In this document: positions 18,831-26,945 of the stretch, piece by piece
Position numbering within the stretch: position 1 is the first letter of the stretch
Layout of the letters: each line of letters begins with the position of its first letter
Origin: a virus
Length of the DNA stretch: 27,086 bases
IMG/VR virus record: IMGVR_UViG_3300009537_000143
Location: 1-27,086 of that record
Direction: 5' to 3' (one strand)
Translations under genes and position numbers: made by a program
Notes under the pieces: model-generated
Database searches by the model: none
What the model saw: only the letters and a program-made list of their open reading frames with translations
What the model was told of the DNA's origin: nothing

Positions 18831-21560
18831 TTGACCAGTGGGCTATTCTCTGAAGACGAGTTTGCATCAAAGCGGCGGACTCAGTTTCAACGGTCTGAGC
18901 GTACCTTGGAAAAGATGGGGTGCAAGGCTTGTCCTCTGAACAACGCGAAAGATTTACAACATCCTAAGATGCCAGCTACGGGGGCGGATCGTCCGCTTGT
19001 ATACTTTCTAGGAGAAGGACCAGGACAGGAAGAAGATAAGCTCGGTAGGCAGTTCGTAGGTAGATCTGGTAAGCTCCTTCGCGAATATATTCCAAAAGAT
19101 CTACTCCCTAAGATACGTTGGAATAACACGATAAATTGCAGACCACCAAATAACGCTACACCAACCTCTGTCGAAATTGCTTGTTGTCGTTCACGTTTGG
19201 TAGAAGACATAGAGCGCACGAAACCCAAAGCGATCTTTGGACTCGGCGGTGTTCCCCTCAAATGGGCTGTTGAAGAAGAACGAATAACCGCGTGGCGTGG
19301 TCTACGTGTCCCTGTCAAAATAGGAAATCACTGCTGCTATTACTACCCCTTCTATCACCCCTCGTACCTAGGACGGATGCGAAGGGTTAATCCTAGAACC
19401 AGAAAATCTATCCCCAGTGAAATGGAAAAACTCTTTGAGTCTGATATTATACGCGCAATCGAAGAAGTATCATTGTTACCTGATGCTACTGTAGTGGGGG
19501 GAGATGAGATAACATCAGGTATTACCACCGTAACTGGTAAAGAAAAGGATCTAGAACTAGTCTTGGAAAAGCTACACGAATACGGAGATCTACCTTTTGT
19601 GGCGTTTGATTATGAAACAGCCAGTGATGAGAAGGGTGTAGATCGACAAGTTAGACCTTACGGACACAATGCGCGGATACTAAGCATAGCAGTAGGTACC
19701 GAAGACGACGTACTAGCTTTTCCACTTTATCATAGAGAAGCATGTTGGTCAAAAAACGATCTTAATATCTTACTTGCAGCATGGGAATCGTTTCTCTGTT
19801 CACAGGCTGAAAAAATTGTTCACCATTTATTCTTTGAACTTGAGTGGACAGTAGAACTGTTTGGAAAACACCTAGCCAGATGCTGCACCTGGCATGACAC
19901 AATGGCACAGGCATATGTTCTAGGTCGTCCAAAGGGAACGACGAACCTTGACGCCCTCGTATTAACCAATTTTGGGTTCCGACTTAAAAGAGTAGCTCCG
20001 GTAAACACCTCTGATCTGGATAGCGAACCATTGGATCGCGTGTTACTCTATAACGCATTGGATACCAAGTGGACACACGCGCTATTCGAGATTCAAGCAG
20101 AGGAAATTAAATATGAAGAACGCGACAAAGTGTACCTAGAACAAGTAAGGAGAACTCCAACTGTCGTGCTAAAGTCACACTTTGGTATGCTAGTAGATTT
20201 TGGCGCCATCCTTGAGTTCGATAAAAAGTACAGTCCTCAAATAATAGAACTGGAAGAGTGGTTCAAATCTTGTCCTGAAACCAAGAAATTCCTTGAGCGT
20301 ATAGGACGGAAGTTCAAACCAGCCTCTCCAAAAGATGTACAGCTCATGCTCACGAATATTCTAGGACGTAGGGAATGCAAGGTTGGAGAAGACGAGTACG
20401 GTAAGGTTAAGTACTCTACTGAAGATGCTGTATTAGAACAGATCCCCCTAGAAATCGCGCAGAAGATACGAGAGTACCGTGCTGTTAGAGGAAACAAATC
20501 AAAATATGTAGATCCATTATTTCCTAAAGGTTATGACCCAAGAGTATATGTCAATCGGCGGTCGGTTGGAAAATGTATCTGGCCAGATGGTATGACACAC
20601 GCTGCTATAAAAACTCAATTCCTTGTGACTAGACGTACATCTTGTGAGTTTCCTAACGAACAGTTCTGGCCAAAACGCGATGAAGGTTATGCTGATCTAC
20701 GTAGATTATTTATAGCTCCGACGCGAAACGTACGAAAAAGATTAATAGACGGATTGAACTTATATCTACCCAGTCACATTTGCGAAGATGACTGCTGGTT
20801 TGTAACAATAGACTATGGTCAAATGCAGGCACGTATTGCTGGTATGTTATCTGGAGATGAGGTTTACTGTAAATATCTCTGGGACCGTAATGACCTTCAC
20901 ATGCGTTGGACAAAAGAACTAGCTCGTGCTTATCCTAGACGCATAGGAGGAAAGAAATTTCTTAAAGATAAAGACACAATAAAGAAGTTTAGAACGGATG
21001 TTAAAAACCAATGGACGTTTCCTCTAATCTTCGGAGCCACTGCAAAATCAGTATCAGAGTATCTACATATTCCAGTAGAGCATCTTAAACCTCTGATAAA
21101 ACAGTTCTTCCTTGAAATGCCGGGACTTGCACAGTGGCAAAGAGAAACTAGACAGTTCTACGATGAATATGGATACGTAGAAGGACCTACAGGATGGCGT
21201 CGTTATAGTCCAATGGATCATGGTGAAGTTATAAATACTCCTATTCAGAATGGAGAAGCAGAGATAGTTATGGATGCGATGACTAGACTCTCAGAAGTAG
21301 CACAAGAACTTGACATGTGGCAATTTCAAGCTCGGTTGATGGTGCATGACGAACTTGCCTTCTGGATTCCTAAGAGGACTATTGATAGGGATCTAGAGTT
21401 CATTGCTCAGGAAATGCTAAAGTGCGAACACTTTGATTGGGTCACTGTCCCATTGGCACTGGAGATATCTAAAGGTAAGAATTGGTTCAATCAAGATAAT
21501 GTATCAACTGTATATAGTGACGACCTTGGGCTCATTAGCCGTGAACAACACGGATTTTAG
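18831..21560 (+). CDS. Uracil-DNA glycosylase / family A DNA polymerase fusion
   Basis: 909 residues. Residues 1-215 are a family-4-type uracil-DNA glycosylase: Cys 31, 34, 103 and 119 in C-x2-C-x68-C-x15-C spacing for an iron-sulphur cluster, GEGPGQEEDKLGRQFVGRSG (61-80), NTINCRPP (99-106) and YHPSYL (175-180). Next comes a 3'-5' exonuclease domain (FDYETA, D260; YNALDT). Family A polymerase motifs follow: IDYGQMQAR (motif A), RTDVKNQWTF (motif B) and MVHDELAF (motif C). Start TTG 18831 (AAGGA upstream) is the first in frame; a later start cannot be excluded. It is the main replicative polymerase here, working with the clamp and loader. Oddities: motif A has Gln where most relatives have Glu, and exonuclease motif II reads HHLFFE. 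Confidence 0.9.
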   Translation: MTSGLFSEDEFASKRRTQFQRSERTLEKMGCKACPLNNAKDLQHPKMPATGADRPLVYFLGEGPGQEEDKLGRQFVGRSGKLLREYIPKDLLPKIRWNNTINCRPPNNATPTSVEIACCRSRLVEDIERTKPKAIFGLGGVPLKWAVEEERITAWRGLRVPVKIGNHCCYYYPFYHPSYLGRMRRVNPRTRKSIPSEMEKLFESDIIRAIEEVSLLPDATVVGGDEITSGITTVTGKEKDLELVLEKLHEYGDLPFVAFDYETASDEKGVDRQVRPYGHNARILSIAVGTEDDVLAFPLYHREACWSKNDLNILLAAWESFLCSQAEKIVHHLFFELEWTVELFGKHLARCCTWHDTMAQAYVLGRPKGTTNLDALVLTNFGFRLKRVAPVNTSDLDSEPLDRVLLYNALDTKWTHALFEIQAEEIKYEERDKVYLEQVRRTPTVVLKSHFGMLVDFGAILEFDKKYSPQIIELEEWFKSCPETKKFLERIGRKFKPASPKDVQLMLTNILGRRECKVGEDEYGKVKYSTEDAVLEQIPLEIAQKIREYRAVRGNKSKYVDPLFPKGYDPRVYVNRRSVGKCIWPDGMTHAAIKTQFLVTRRTSCEFPNEQFWPKRDEGYADLRRLFIAPTRNVRKRLIDGLNLYLPSHICEDDCWFVTIDYGQMQARIAGMLSGDEVYCKYLWDRNDLHMRWTKELARAYPRRIGGKKFLKDKDTIKKFRTDVKNQWTFPLIFGATAKSVSEYLHIPVEHLKPLIKQFFLEMPGLAQWQRETRQFYDEYGYVEGPTGWRRYSPMDHGEVINTPIQNGEAEIVMDAMTRLSEVAQELDMWQFQARLMVHDELAFWIPKRTIDRDLEFIAQEMLKCEHFDWVTVPLALEISKGKNWFNQDNVSTVYSDDLGLISREQHGF

Positions 21561-21585
21561 GCTATTTATACGAGAGGAGAAGGAA

Positions 21586-21810
21586 ATGCCGTCAGCGTCT
21601 GATGAGTTAAGGGCAGTCATGGAAGAGCTGTTCAACGATCCTATAAGTGACCAGGGTCCGATTAGTTTCCTCGAAAGTAAAGGACACACACTGACCCGCG
21701 ACTGGCGGTGGAAGCTAAAAGATGGGGAAACACTGGAGAGTATATCACATAATGAGTTCCTGTGTATAAAGTTTTTGATTGATGAATGGGATTTTGGAGG
21801 GATAAAATGA
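21586..21810 (+). CDS. Small acidic protein of unknown function (74 aa)
   Basis: ATG 21586 has GAGGAGAAGGAA directly upstream. The protein is helical and acidic, with DELRAVMEELFNDPISDQG and DEWDFGGIK, and no known motif. It lies between the polymerase and clamp-loader genes and may be a replisome accessory factor, but that is only context. An open frame continues upstream to 21433, but that part lies inside the polymerase gene. Confidence 0.75.
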   Translation: MPSASDELRAVMEELFNDPISDQGPISFLESKGHTLTRDWRWKLKDGETLESISHNEFLCIKFLIDEWDFGGIK

Positions 21811-21857
21811 TGCCCCCTGACGGGCTGGTCATCGAAAATGATGAGGGTTGGGGTTGA
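21807..21857 (+). CDS. Possible 16-residue peptide ORF ahead of the clamp loader
   Basis: TTGGAGGGATAAAATG places a strong GGAGG site seven bases before ATG 21807, which overlaps the previous stop (ATGA). The frame MMPPDGLVIENDEGWG ends with TGA 21855-21857, 53 bases before the clamp-loader start. It may be a tiny peptide, a translation-coupling device or chance. Confidence 0.3.
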   Translation: MMPPDGLVIENDEGWG

Positions 21858-21910
21858 ATCGTCGGACCCGAATTTGGATGCATACACTTCGAGGTTTGGG
21901 AGAAATTAAT

Positions 21911-22834
21911 ATGACCACTGAACTGATCATAAAGTATCGCCCTACTACCTTCGACAAGATAGTGGGTCAAGACGCTGTCTGTAAGTCCATTCAGCGGGCG
22001 CTAGACAAGAAGCGCGGCCGCAGCTTCCTCTTATCGGGACCCTCCGGCGTCGGAAAAACCTCAATAGGTCGCCTCATCGCCAGGAAGGTAGGTTGCACGT
22101 CCTTTGACCTTATCGAAGTGGATGGTGCAACCACCACCGGCATCGACGCTATGCGGGAATTAACTTCTCATCTTCATTACCAATCAACAGGAAGTGCGGC
22201 ACGGGTGGTAATCGTAGACGAATGCCACGCGCTGAGCTCTCAAGCTGTCAAGTCTACACTAAAAATCCTAGAGGAACCCCCCGCTAATGTCTACTGGGTC
22301 CTTTGCACAACTGAACTATCCAAGGTACCTAAAGAGGTACGGACACGCTGCCTAGAATACAAGCTCAAGCCGGTACGTAGAGATGATATATTAAGTCTAC
22401 TAAAGAAAGTATCATCGGCTGAAAAGTTACCCATAAGACGAAGCAGAGAATCACTAGAAGCTGTGGCAGAAATAGCAGAGGGTAGCCCTCGGCAAGCCTT
22501 ATCCATCCTGGCGCAAGTAGGACATTTGAAAGACGAAGAGGAAGTAAGAAGCCTAAGTGGAGAAGATACCGCTACGTCTAAGGAGGCAATCGACCTGTGT
22601 AGACTCCTTATCAAAGGAGCAACTTGGAAGGATCTATGTGCGTGTATATCCAAACTAGATGCGGCACCCGAATCAGTCCGCATTATAGTGCTACGTTACA
22701 TGGCAGTAGTTGTCATGAAGGGTAAAAGTCCAGACCGAATACTCGCCATCATGGATGAATTTAGCCAACCTTTCTTAGACCGTGAAGGCAAGGCTCCGCT
22801 TTTGTTAGCCTGCGCTAGATTGTGTTTTAGCTAA
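21911..22834 (+). CDS. Clamp-loader ATPase (DnaX/gamma-like)
   Basis: 307 residues. Starts KYRPTTFDKIVGQD (8-21), the hallmark of clamp-loader subunits, then Walker A GPSGVGKT (43-50), Walker B VVIVDECH (99-106), KILEEPP (118-124), a sensor-1 region LCTTE and RTRC (144-147; compare the SRC motif). The C-terminal 150 residues are helical, as in the collar region. It loads the sliding clamp for the polymerase. No small clamp-loader partner is seen in the window. The zinc-binding insert of bacterial DnaX is absent. Start ATG 21911 has GGGAG ten bases upstream; longer in-frame TTG starts are rejected. Confidence 0.9.
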   Translation: MTTELIIKYRPTTFDKIVGQDAVCKSIQRALDKKRGRSFLLSGPSGVGKTSIGRLIARKVGCTSFDLIEVDGATTTGIDAMRELTSHLHYQSTGSAARVVIVDECHALSSQAVKSTLKILEEPPANVYWVLCTTELSKVPKEVRTRCLEYKLKPVRRDDILSLLKKVSSAEKLPIRRSRESLEAVAEIAEGSPRQALSILAQVGHLKDEEEVRSLSGEDTATSKEAIDLCRLLIKGATWKDLCACISKLDAAPESVRIIVLRYMAVVVMKGKSPDRILAIMDEFSQPFLDREGKAPLLLACARLCFS

Positions 22835-22876
22835 ATAAAAGCCACGGCTGTATTATAGTATAGGAGGGTTGATATC

Positions 22877-23461
22877 ATGCCTAAGAAAACCAGAAAGAAA
22901 GTTACCGAAGCTTCTACCGTATCCTGGCCACAATATGAGCTACGATTTGATCCTAACGAGTTCCGAGAGCGTCTTCGTATCGACCGGCACTCCCTAGACG
23001 AGGAAGTGGAACAGCAGGCTGAGCTTTACGGTGAGGTAGCTGATGCAGCGGTACGTGCCAAGTCAATCGTTGATTCACTAGAGGAACAGCTTAAAGAACT
23101 AGAGTCTTCCCTCGATGTAGAAGCACGAGAGGAAGCCGAAGCTAACCAGGAACGTACCACCGAAAATGCTATCCGGGCAAAGGTAGCTGGTAGTGATCAA
23201 AGAAAGATAATGGTCATACGTATTCTAGAGTCGAAGGATCTACAACGACGCCTTGACGCTCTAGCTACTGCATTTCGCCAGCGTAGCTATGCGCTTCGTG
23301 ATGTCGTAGACCTATACCTATCATCGTATTATTCATCTAGGTCTGCGGAGGGTTCCCGTGAAGACCATAGAGATTCGGAGGTAAGTCGAATAACAACTCG
23401 TATGCGTGAACGTAGAGAGAAGCGGGTAAAGCGTCACCGAGTACGTCCCGCAAGAGATTAG
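22877..23461 (+). CDS. Coiled-coil phage replication/recombination-region protein
   Basis: 194 residues, highly charged. Residues about 28-110 form long helices with heptad-like pattern (DEEVEQQAELYGEVADAAVR; SLEEQLKELESSLD), then ENAIRAKVAGSDQ, a second helical block, and a basic tail. Similar charged helical proteins are often found beside SSB and RecA genes in phages, and function is not established to my knowledge. ATG 22877 has AGGAGGGTTGATATC. A small membrane protein follows, then SSB and recombinase. Confidence 0.75.
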   Translation: MPKKTRKKVTEASTVSWPQYELRFDPNEFRERLRIDRHSLDEEVEQQAELYGEVADAAVRAKSIVDSLEEQLKELESSLDVEAREEAEANQERTTENAIRAKVAGSDQRKIMVIRILESKDLQRRLDALATAFRQRSYALRDVVDLYLSSYYSSRSAEGSREDHRDSEVSRITTRMRERREKRVKRHRVRPARD

Positions 23462-23465
23462 GGAA

Positions 23466-23669
23466 ATGGAGTTTCTGACCAATCTGCTGTACGAGCTAAT
23501 CGTTGTTATATATTGGACATTGGTAACGATTGGGATCGTGATAGCTGTATTAGTTGTTTGCTATGCTGCCGCACGAATTATAGCAGTAGCTTGGCACCGA
23601 ACAAAGCGAGAGTTCGCTATAATGAACCGCAACGAAAAGGAACATAGACATGGCAAAGAAGACAAGTAA
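23466..23669 (+). CDS. Small single-span membrane protein (67 aa)
   Basis: ATG 23466 lies four bases after the previous stop with AGGGAA overlapping it. A single hydrophobic span (LIVVIYWTLVTIGIVIAVLV, about residues 11-30) is followed by a basic, polar C-terminus, expected to be in the cytoplasm. Its end overlaps the SSB gene start by 20 bases, so it is co-translated with it. A role in membrane tethering of the replication machinery, or in host takeover, is only speculative. Confidence 0.7.
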   Translation: MEFLTNLLYELIVVIYWTLVTIGIVIAVLVVCYAAARIIAVAWHRTKREFAIMNRNEKEHRHGKEDK

Positions 23670-24717
23670 GAAGTCCAAAAAGACTGGACGTAAGAAGTCA
23701 GAGTTCAAATACCGAGCTCGTTCCCGAGAAAGCTACGAACGTAGCGCCTCGGAGAGCTCGGGATCATTTGACAGTTACGTAAAAGACGGAACTTCCCGGT
23801 TCCAGCCACACGATGGAAACAACCGAATACGTATCCTTCCTCCCACCTTCGAAGATCCAGACAGCTTCGCACTTTCAATGCTCGTACACTATAGGGTAGG
23901 AGCAGACGAACAGACCTACCTGTGTCGCAAGATGTTAGATAACGACGAAGATTGTGCTATCTGCGATGAGTACAGTAAACGGGTCTTGGATGGTGAAGCT
24001 GATGAAGCGGTTGGCTTCAAGCAAAAGAAGAGAAAGGCAATCTGGCTTATAGACCGCAAGGCTGAGGAGGATGGACCACAATTCTGGGCTATGCCTTTCG
24101 GTACTTGGAAAGACGTCGTCCTGGTATGTAAAGACGAAGATGGGGACGTTATCGACTTAGACGAACCCAACGAAGGACGAGACGTACTCTTCACCAAAGA
24201 GGGTGCCCAACTACGAACCAAGTACACGGGTGTTCGCCTAGGTAAGCAACGACCCATTTTCGATAATGACAACGCTACTGAAGACGCACTAGAATTTGTC
24301 CAGGAGAACCCTCTGGATAAGGTGCTAAACTTTTACGAGAACGAATATCTACGTGCAGTCCTGGAAGGTAAATCCACCCGACGTACTAATGATGATGATG
24401 ATGACGAGGAAGAGGAAGAGGAAGACAGCTCAGAAGAGTCAGAGGATGAGGAAGATGAAGAAGATGAGAGTTCAGAAGACGAGGACGAAGAGGATGAGGA
24501 GGTAGAAGAAGAGGAAGACGACGACGAGGACGACGAAGAAGAGGAGGATGAAGACGAGGATGAGGAAGACGAGGATGAGGAAGAAGAGGAAGAAAAGCCT
24601 AGGAAGCGCAGTCGTGTAGATTCAGATAAGTCAGCTAAGAACCGTCTAAAAGCAGCAGCGCAAAGAGCTCGAGAAGCTACTGCAAAAGGCAAGAAGTCGG
24701 GAAAGCGTCGTAGATAA
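23650..24717 (+). CDS. gp32-like single-stranded DNA-binding protein
   Basis: 355 residues. The N-terminus is basic (KKTSKKSKKTGRKK), then GNNRIRILPP (56-65) and HYRVGADEQTYLCRKM followed by DEDCAICDEY (about 99-108). This Cys pattern (92, 102, 105) fits the zinc-bearing core of gp32-type SSBs. Residues about 248-314 are almost all Asp/Glu, and the last 40 are basic (KPRKRSRV to KKSGKRRR). A usual SSB ends in its acidic tail, so the added basic tip is odd. It protects single strands and may load the recombinase, whose gene starts two bases after this stop. Confidence 0.82.
   Translation: MAKKTSKKSKKTGRKKSEFKYRARSRESYERSASESSGSFDSYVKDGTSRFQPHDGNNRIRILPPTFEDPDSFALSMLVHYRVGADEQTYLCRKMLDNDEDCAICDEYSKRVLDGEADEAVGFKQKKRKAIWLIDRKAEEDGPQFWAMPFGTWKDVVLVCKDEDGDVIDLDEPNEGRDVLFTKEGAQLRTKYTGVRLGKQRPIFDNDNATEDALEFVQENPLDKVLNFYENEYLRAVLEGKSTRRTNDDDDDEEEEEEDSSEESEDEEDEEDESSEDEDEEDEEVEEEEDDDEDDEEEEDEDEDEEDEDEEEEEEKPRKRSRVDSDKSAKNRLKAAAQRAREATAKGKKSGKRRR
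24390..24594 (+). repeat. Asp/Glu-coding purine-rich repeat in the SSB gene
   Basis: A run of GAY and GAR codons, interrupted only by a few serine and valine codons, encodes the acidic tail. Like the stretch at 12962, it is low complexity and prone to slippage. The opposite strand is open as polyserine by composition only. Confidence 0.85.
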
Positions 24718-24719
24718 CT

Positions 24720-25751
24720 ATGTCCAAAAAAGCCCAGCGTACAAGACCGCGCCTAGCTGATGCAAAAGACGCTAGGCGCGGGGCCTATTTCCTCTCACCA
24801 TCGGAGACCATGACCTTTATTCATAGTGGTGCAACCCCCCTTGACTGCGTTCTAGGTGGTGGGTGGCCACTTGCTCGCGTATCAAATGTAGTTGGGGATA
24901 AGTCCACTGGAAAAACTCTATTAGCTATCGAGGCTATGACGAACTTTGCGATACAGTCTCCCAAAAATATGAAGATCAGATATGCTGAAACTGAACAAGC
25001 GTTCGACAACGAATATGCAGCAGCATTGGGTATGCCACTGGATCGTGTAACTAAACCAAAAGAACCACTAGAAACCGTTGAAGCTTTCCACGATGATCTT
25101 ATGGGATACCTAGACAAGTGTAAGGGAGGAGGATTGTACGTACTAGATTCCCTGGATGCTTTATCAGATTCTGCAGAACTAGATAGGGGAATAGGTAAGG
25201 ACAGCTATGGTGCTAGCAAAGCCAAGAAAATGTCCCAGTTATTCAGACGCAGTATACGACTTGTAGAGCAAAGCCACTGCCATCTAATGGTTATAAGTCA
25301 AGTACGCGACCGAATAGGAGTGGCGTTTGGTAGGAAGTACTCCCGTTCGGGAGGTAGAGCACTAGACTTCTACGCTAGTCAGATAATCTATCTAGCTCAC
25401 ATAGGTGAGATAAAACAGAAGCGCAATAAACTACAGCGTACCGTAGGTGTCAACATTCGTATCAAGTGCACCAAGAACAAGGTGGGATTGCCGTTCCGAC
25501 AATGTGATATACCTATTTTGTTCGGATATGGTATAGAAGACGTATCAGCGTGCATTGACTGGCTGCTAGAAAATAAGCAGACCGACAGAACTGATTTAAC
25601 TATCAAGGATTTGAAAGGTATTCGTACAGACGCTATTCATTCTAGATTAGAAGATACCGACGAATTGAGGCAGGAGCTAGCTAAGCATGTAGCAGAGGGA
25701 TGGAAAGAGGTAGAAAACACCTTTCTACCAAAAAGAAGGAAATACCACTGA
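24720..25751 (+). CDS. RecA/UvsX-like recombinase
   Basis: 343 residues. Walker A GDKSTGKT (59-66), the catalytic Glu region AETEQAF (89-95), Walker B LYVLDSLDAL (139-148), MVISQVRDRIG and a DFYASQIIYLAHIGEI segment with a basic C-terminal domain. It is the expected partner of SSB for strand exchange, repair and recombination-dependent replication. Start ATG 24720 is two bases after the SSB stop, so translation is probably coupled. The next gene begins in its stop (TGATG). Confidence 0.9.
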   Translation: MSKKAQRTRPRLADAKDARRGAYFLSPSETMTFIHSGATPLDCVLGGGWPLARVSNVVGDKSTGKTLLAIEAMTNFAIQSPKNMKIRYAETEQAFDNEYAAALGMPLDRVTKPKEPLETVEAFHDDLMGYLDKCKGGGLYVLDSLDALSDSAELDRGIGKDSYGASKAKKMSQLFRRSIRLVEQSHCHLMVISQVRDRIGVAFGRKYSRSGGRALDFYASQIIYLAHIGEIKQKRNKLQRTVGVNIRIKCTKNKVGLPFRQCDIPILFGYGIEDVSACIDWLLENKQTDRTDLTIKDLKGIRTDAIHSRLEDTDELRQELAKHVAEGWKEVENTFLPKRRKYH

Positions 25752-26008
25752 TGTCCAAACACTCTGTACTCTGGTGGATAAATAGAGCTAATCAACGTGG
25801 TTTTTTGGTAAACAATCTCTTTCAACACGACGACGTAACATGGCAGGCCAACTTCAGAAAGCGTGATAACAAAATATTCACGATTTTTGGATATGGTAAG
25901 ACCCCACATAAAGCATTAGCTAATGCACTAAAGAACAGAGGTGGAGACAGCCTACCAGAGAAACCGCGCAGGATCAGACCGAGGTTACAAAGATCCCGCG
26001 ATAATTAA
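25751..26008 (+). CDS. Small basic protein of unknown function (85 aa)
   Basis: ATG 25751 overlaps the recombinase stop (TGATG), with AAGGA about 11 bases upstream. The sequence starts MSKHSVLWWINRANQRGFLV, has an aromatic centre (FRKRDNKIFTIFGYGKTPHKALANALKN) and an Arg/Pro-rich tail (KPRRIRPRLQRSRDN). It could be a small nucleic-acid-binding fold followed by a basic tail, but I recognise no family. Located between recombinase and resolvase genes. Confidence 0.7.
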   Translation: MSKHSVLWWINRANQRGFLVNNLFQHDDVTWQANFRKRDNKIFTIFGYGKTPHKALANALKNRGGDSLPEKPRRIRPRLQRSRDN

Positions 26009-26020
26009 GGAGCAGGAAAA

Positions 26021-26287
26021 ATGTCGGCAACACTTTTCATTACAAAAACACCTAAAAGAATAAAAGATGAAATTGGTTTTAAGATCCCCCTTCGTGATTC
26101 AATAAGGGATTATTTCAACGTAGGATCGGGTAGGATCACAATCTACAGATCTGATAAGACAGTTGCGTTCTTTGAAGGACTACTTGCTGCACAAGGATCA
26201 AAAAGTACAGACAAGAGAGATCTGGAAAAGGTTATAGATATGATAGAAGATAGAGGATCTATTGACATGTGGATAGAGTACGGATAA
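26021..26287 (+). CDS. Small protein of unknown function (88 aa)
   Basis: ATG 26021 follows AAGGAGCAGGAAAA, a clear site. The product has alternating strands and helices (TLFITKTPKRIKDEIGFKI; SDKTVAFFEGLLAAQG; LEKVIDMIEDRG) and looks like a compact globular domain. No family is recognised. The next gene, a 57-residue protein, begins 23 bases after its stop. Confidence 0.65.
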   Translation: MSATLFITKTPKRIKDEIGFKIPLRDSIRDYFNVGSGRITIYRSDKTVAFFEGLLAAQGSKSTDKRDLEKVIDMIEDRGSIDMWIEYG

Positions 26288-26310
26288 TAATGAAAGAGGA
26301 GCAAAACGAG

Positions 26311-26484
26311 ATGGCTGTAAAAATAACGATAAGTGTGATTTTAGGAGATATTTGGGGTGCGGATGAATGTCTAACAGCTGGAAGTAAATTAGGACTTATC
26401 GAATTGCTCGAAGAAGACCTATCACTCTTTTGGGAAGATGTTGTGGAAAACGGAAACATCAAGATTGAGAAAGTAGAAAAATGA
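26311..26484 (+). CDS. Small acidic protein of unknown function (57 aa)
   Basis: I chose ATG 26311 because GAGGAG lies nine bases ahead; in-frame starts at 26269 and 26290 lack a comparable site. The product is acidic and helical (SKLGLIELLEEDLSLFWEDV) with no known motif. Its stop overlaps the resolvase start (ATGA), so it is co-translated with it. Confidence 0.65.
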   Translation: MAVKITISVILGDIWGADECLTAGSKLGLIELLEEDLSLFWEDVVENGNIKIEKVEK

Positions 26485-26945
26485 GGGTCCTCGGCATAGA
26501 CCCCGGACTTCAAGGTGCTCTTGCAGTGTGGGACGGTAATTTACTCGTCGTCTTTGACGTACCAATAGTGAAGGCAAGATCCCGCGGACACGACATTAAC
26601 ATACCAGGTCTAATAGAGATCATAAATCACTTAAACGACCCACCATTTCTATCAGCTTACATTGAACGCAATAGTTCCCGCCCGGCAGAAGGAGTCTCCT
26701 CTGCTCGAAAAGGGGGTCTTGTAGAAGGGATCCTATTAGGAGCTGTAGCGATGCGATGTGTAAACGTAGTTAGACCAACTCCTTCTAAGTGGAAATCAGC
26801 TATGGGTCTAACCAAAGATAAAGATTACTCACGAACCCTCGCTACCGAAACTTTCCCCAGATACTGGAAACTGTTTTCGCGCAAGAAAGACCACGGCCGT
26901 GCGGAAGCTGCGCTGTTGGCATACTATGGATTGGAGAATCAATAG
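26481..26945 (+). CDS. RuvC-like Holliday-junction resolvase
   Basis: 154 residues with the RNase-H-fold order expected of RuvC: LGIDPG (4-9, catalytic Asp 7), a strand YIERNSS (60-66, catalytic Glu 62), VVRPTPSKWKSAMGL (96-110) and KKDHGRAEAALLAYYG (135-150) carrying the last acidic pair (Asp 137, Glu 142). It should resolve four-way DNA junctions from recombination or before packaging. ATG 26481 overlaps the previous stop. The size is similar to bacterial RuvC (about 170). Confidence 0.87.
   Translation: MRVLGIDPGLQGALAVWDGNLLVVFDVPIVKARSRGHDINIPGLIEIINHLNDPPFLSAYIERNSSRPAEGVSSARKGGLVEGILLGAVAMRCVNVVRPTPSKWKSAMGLTKDKDYSRTLATETFPRYWKLFSRKKDHGRAEAALLAYYGLENQ

Noticed and set aside
21848-21910. 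Longer clamp-loader start at TTG 21848
   Set aside because: The added 21 residues lack clamp-loader similarity, and ATG 21911 has GGGAG and the typical KYRP start.
24333-24692. Minus-strand polyserine ORF opposite the SSB tail
   Set aside because: Same reason as above: a mirror of the acidic repeat, with no start signal.
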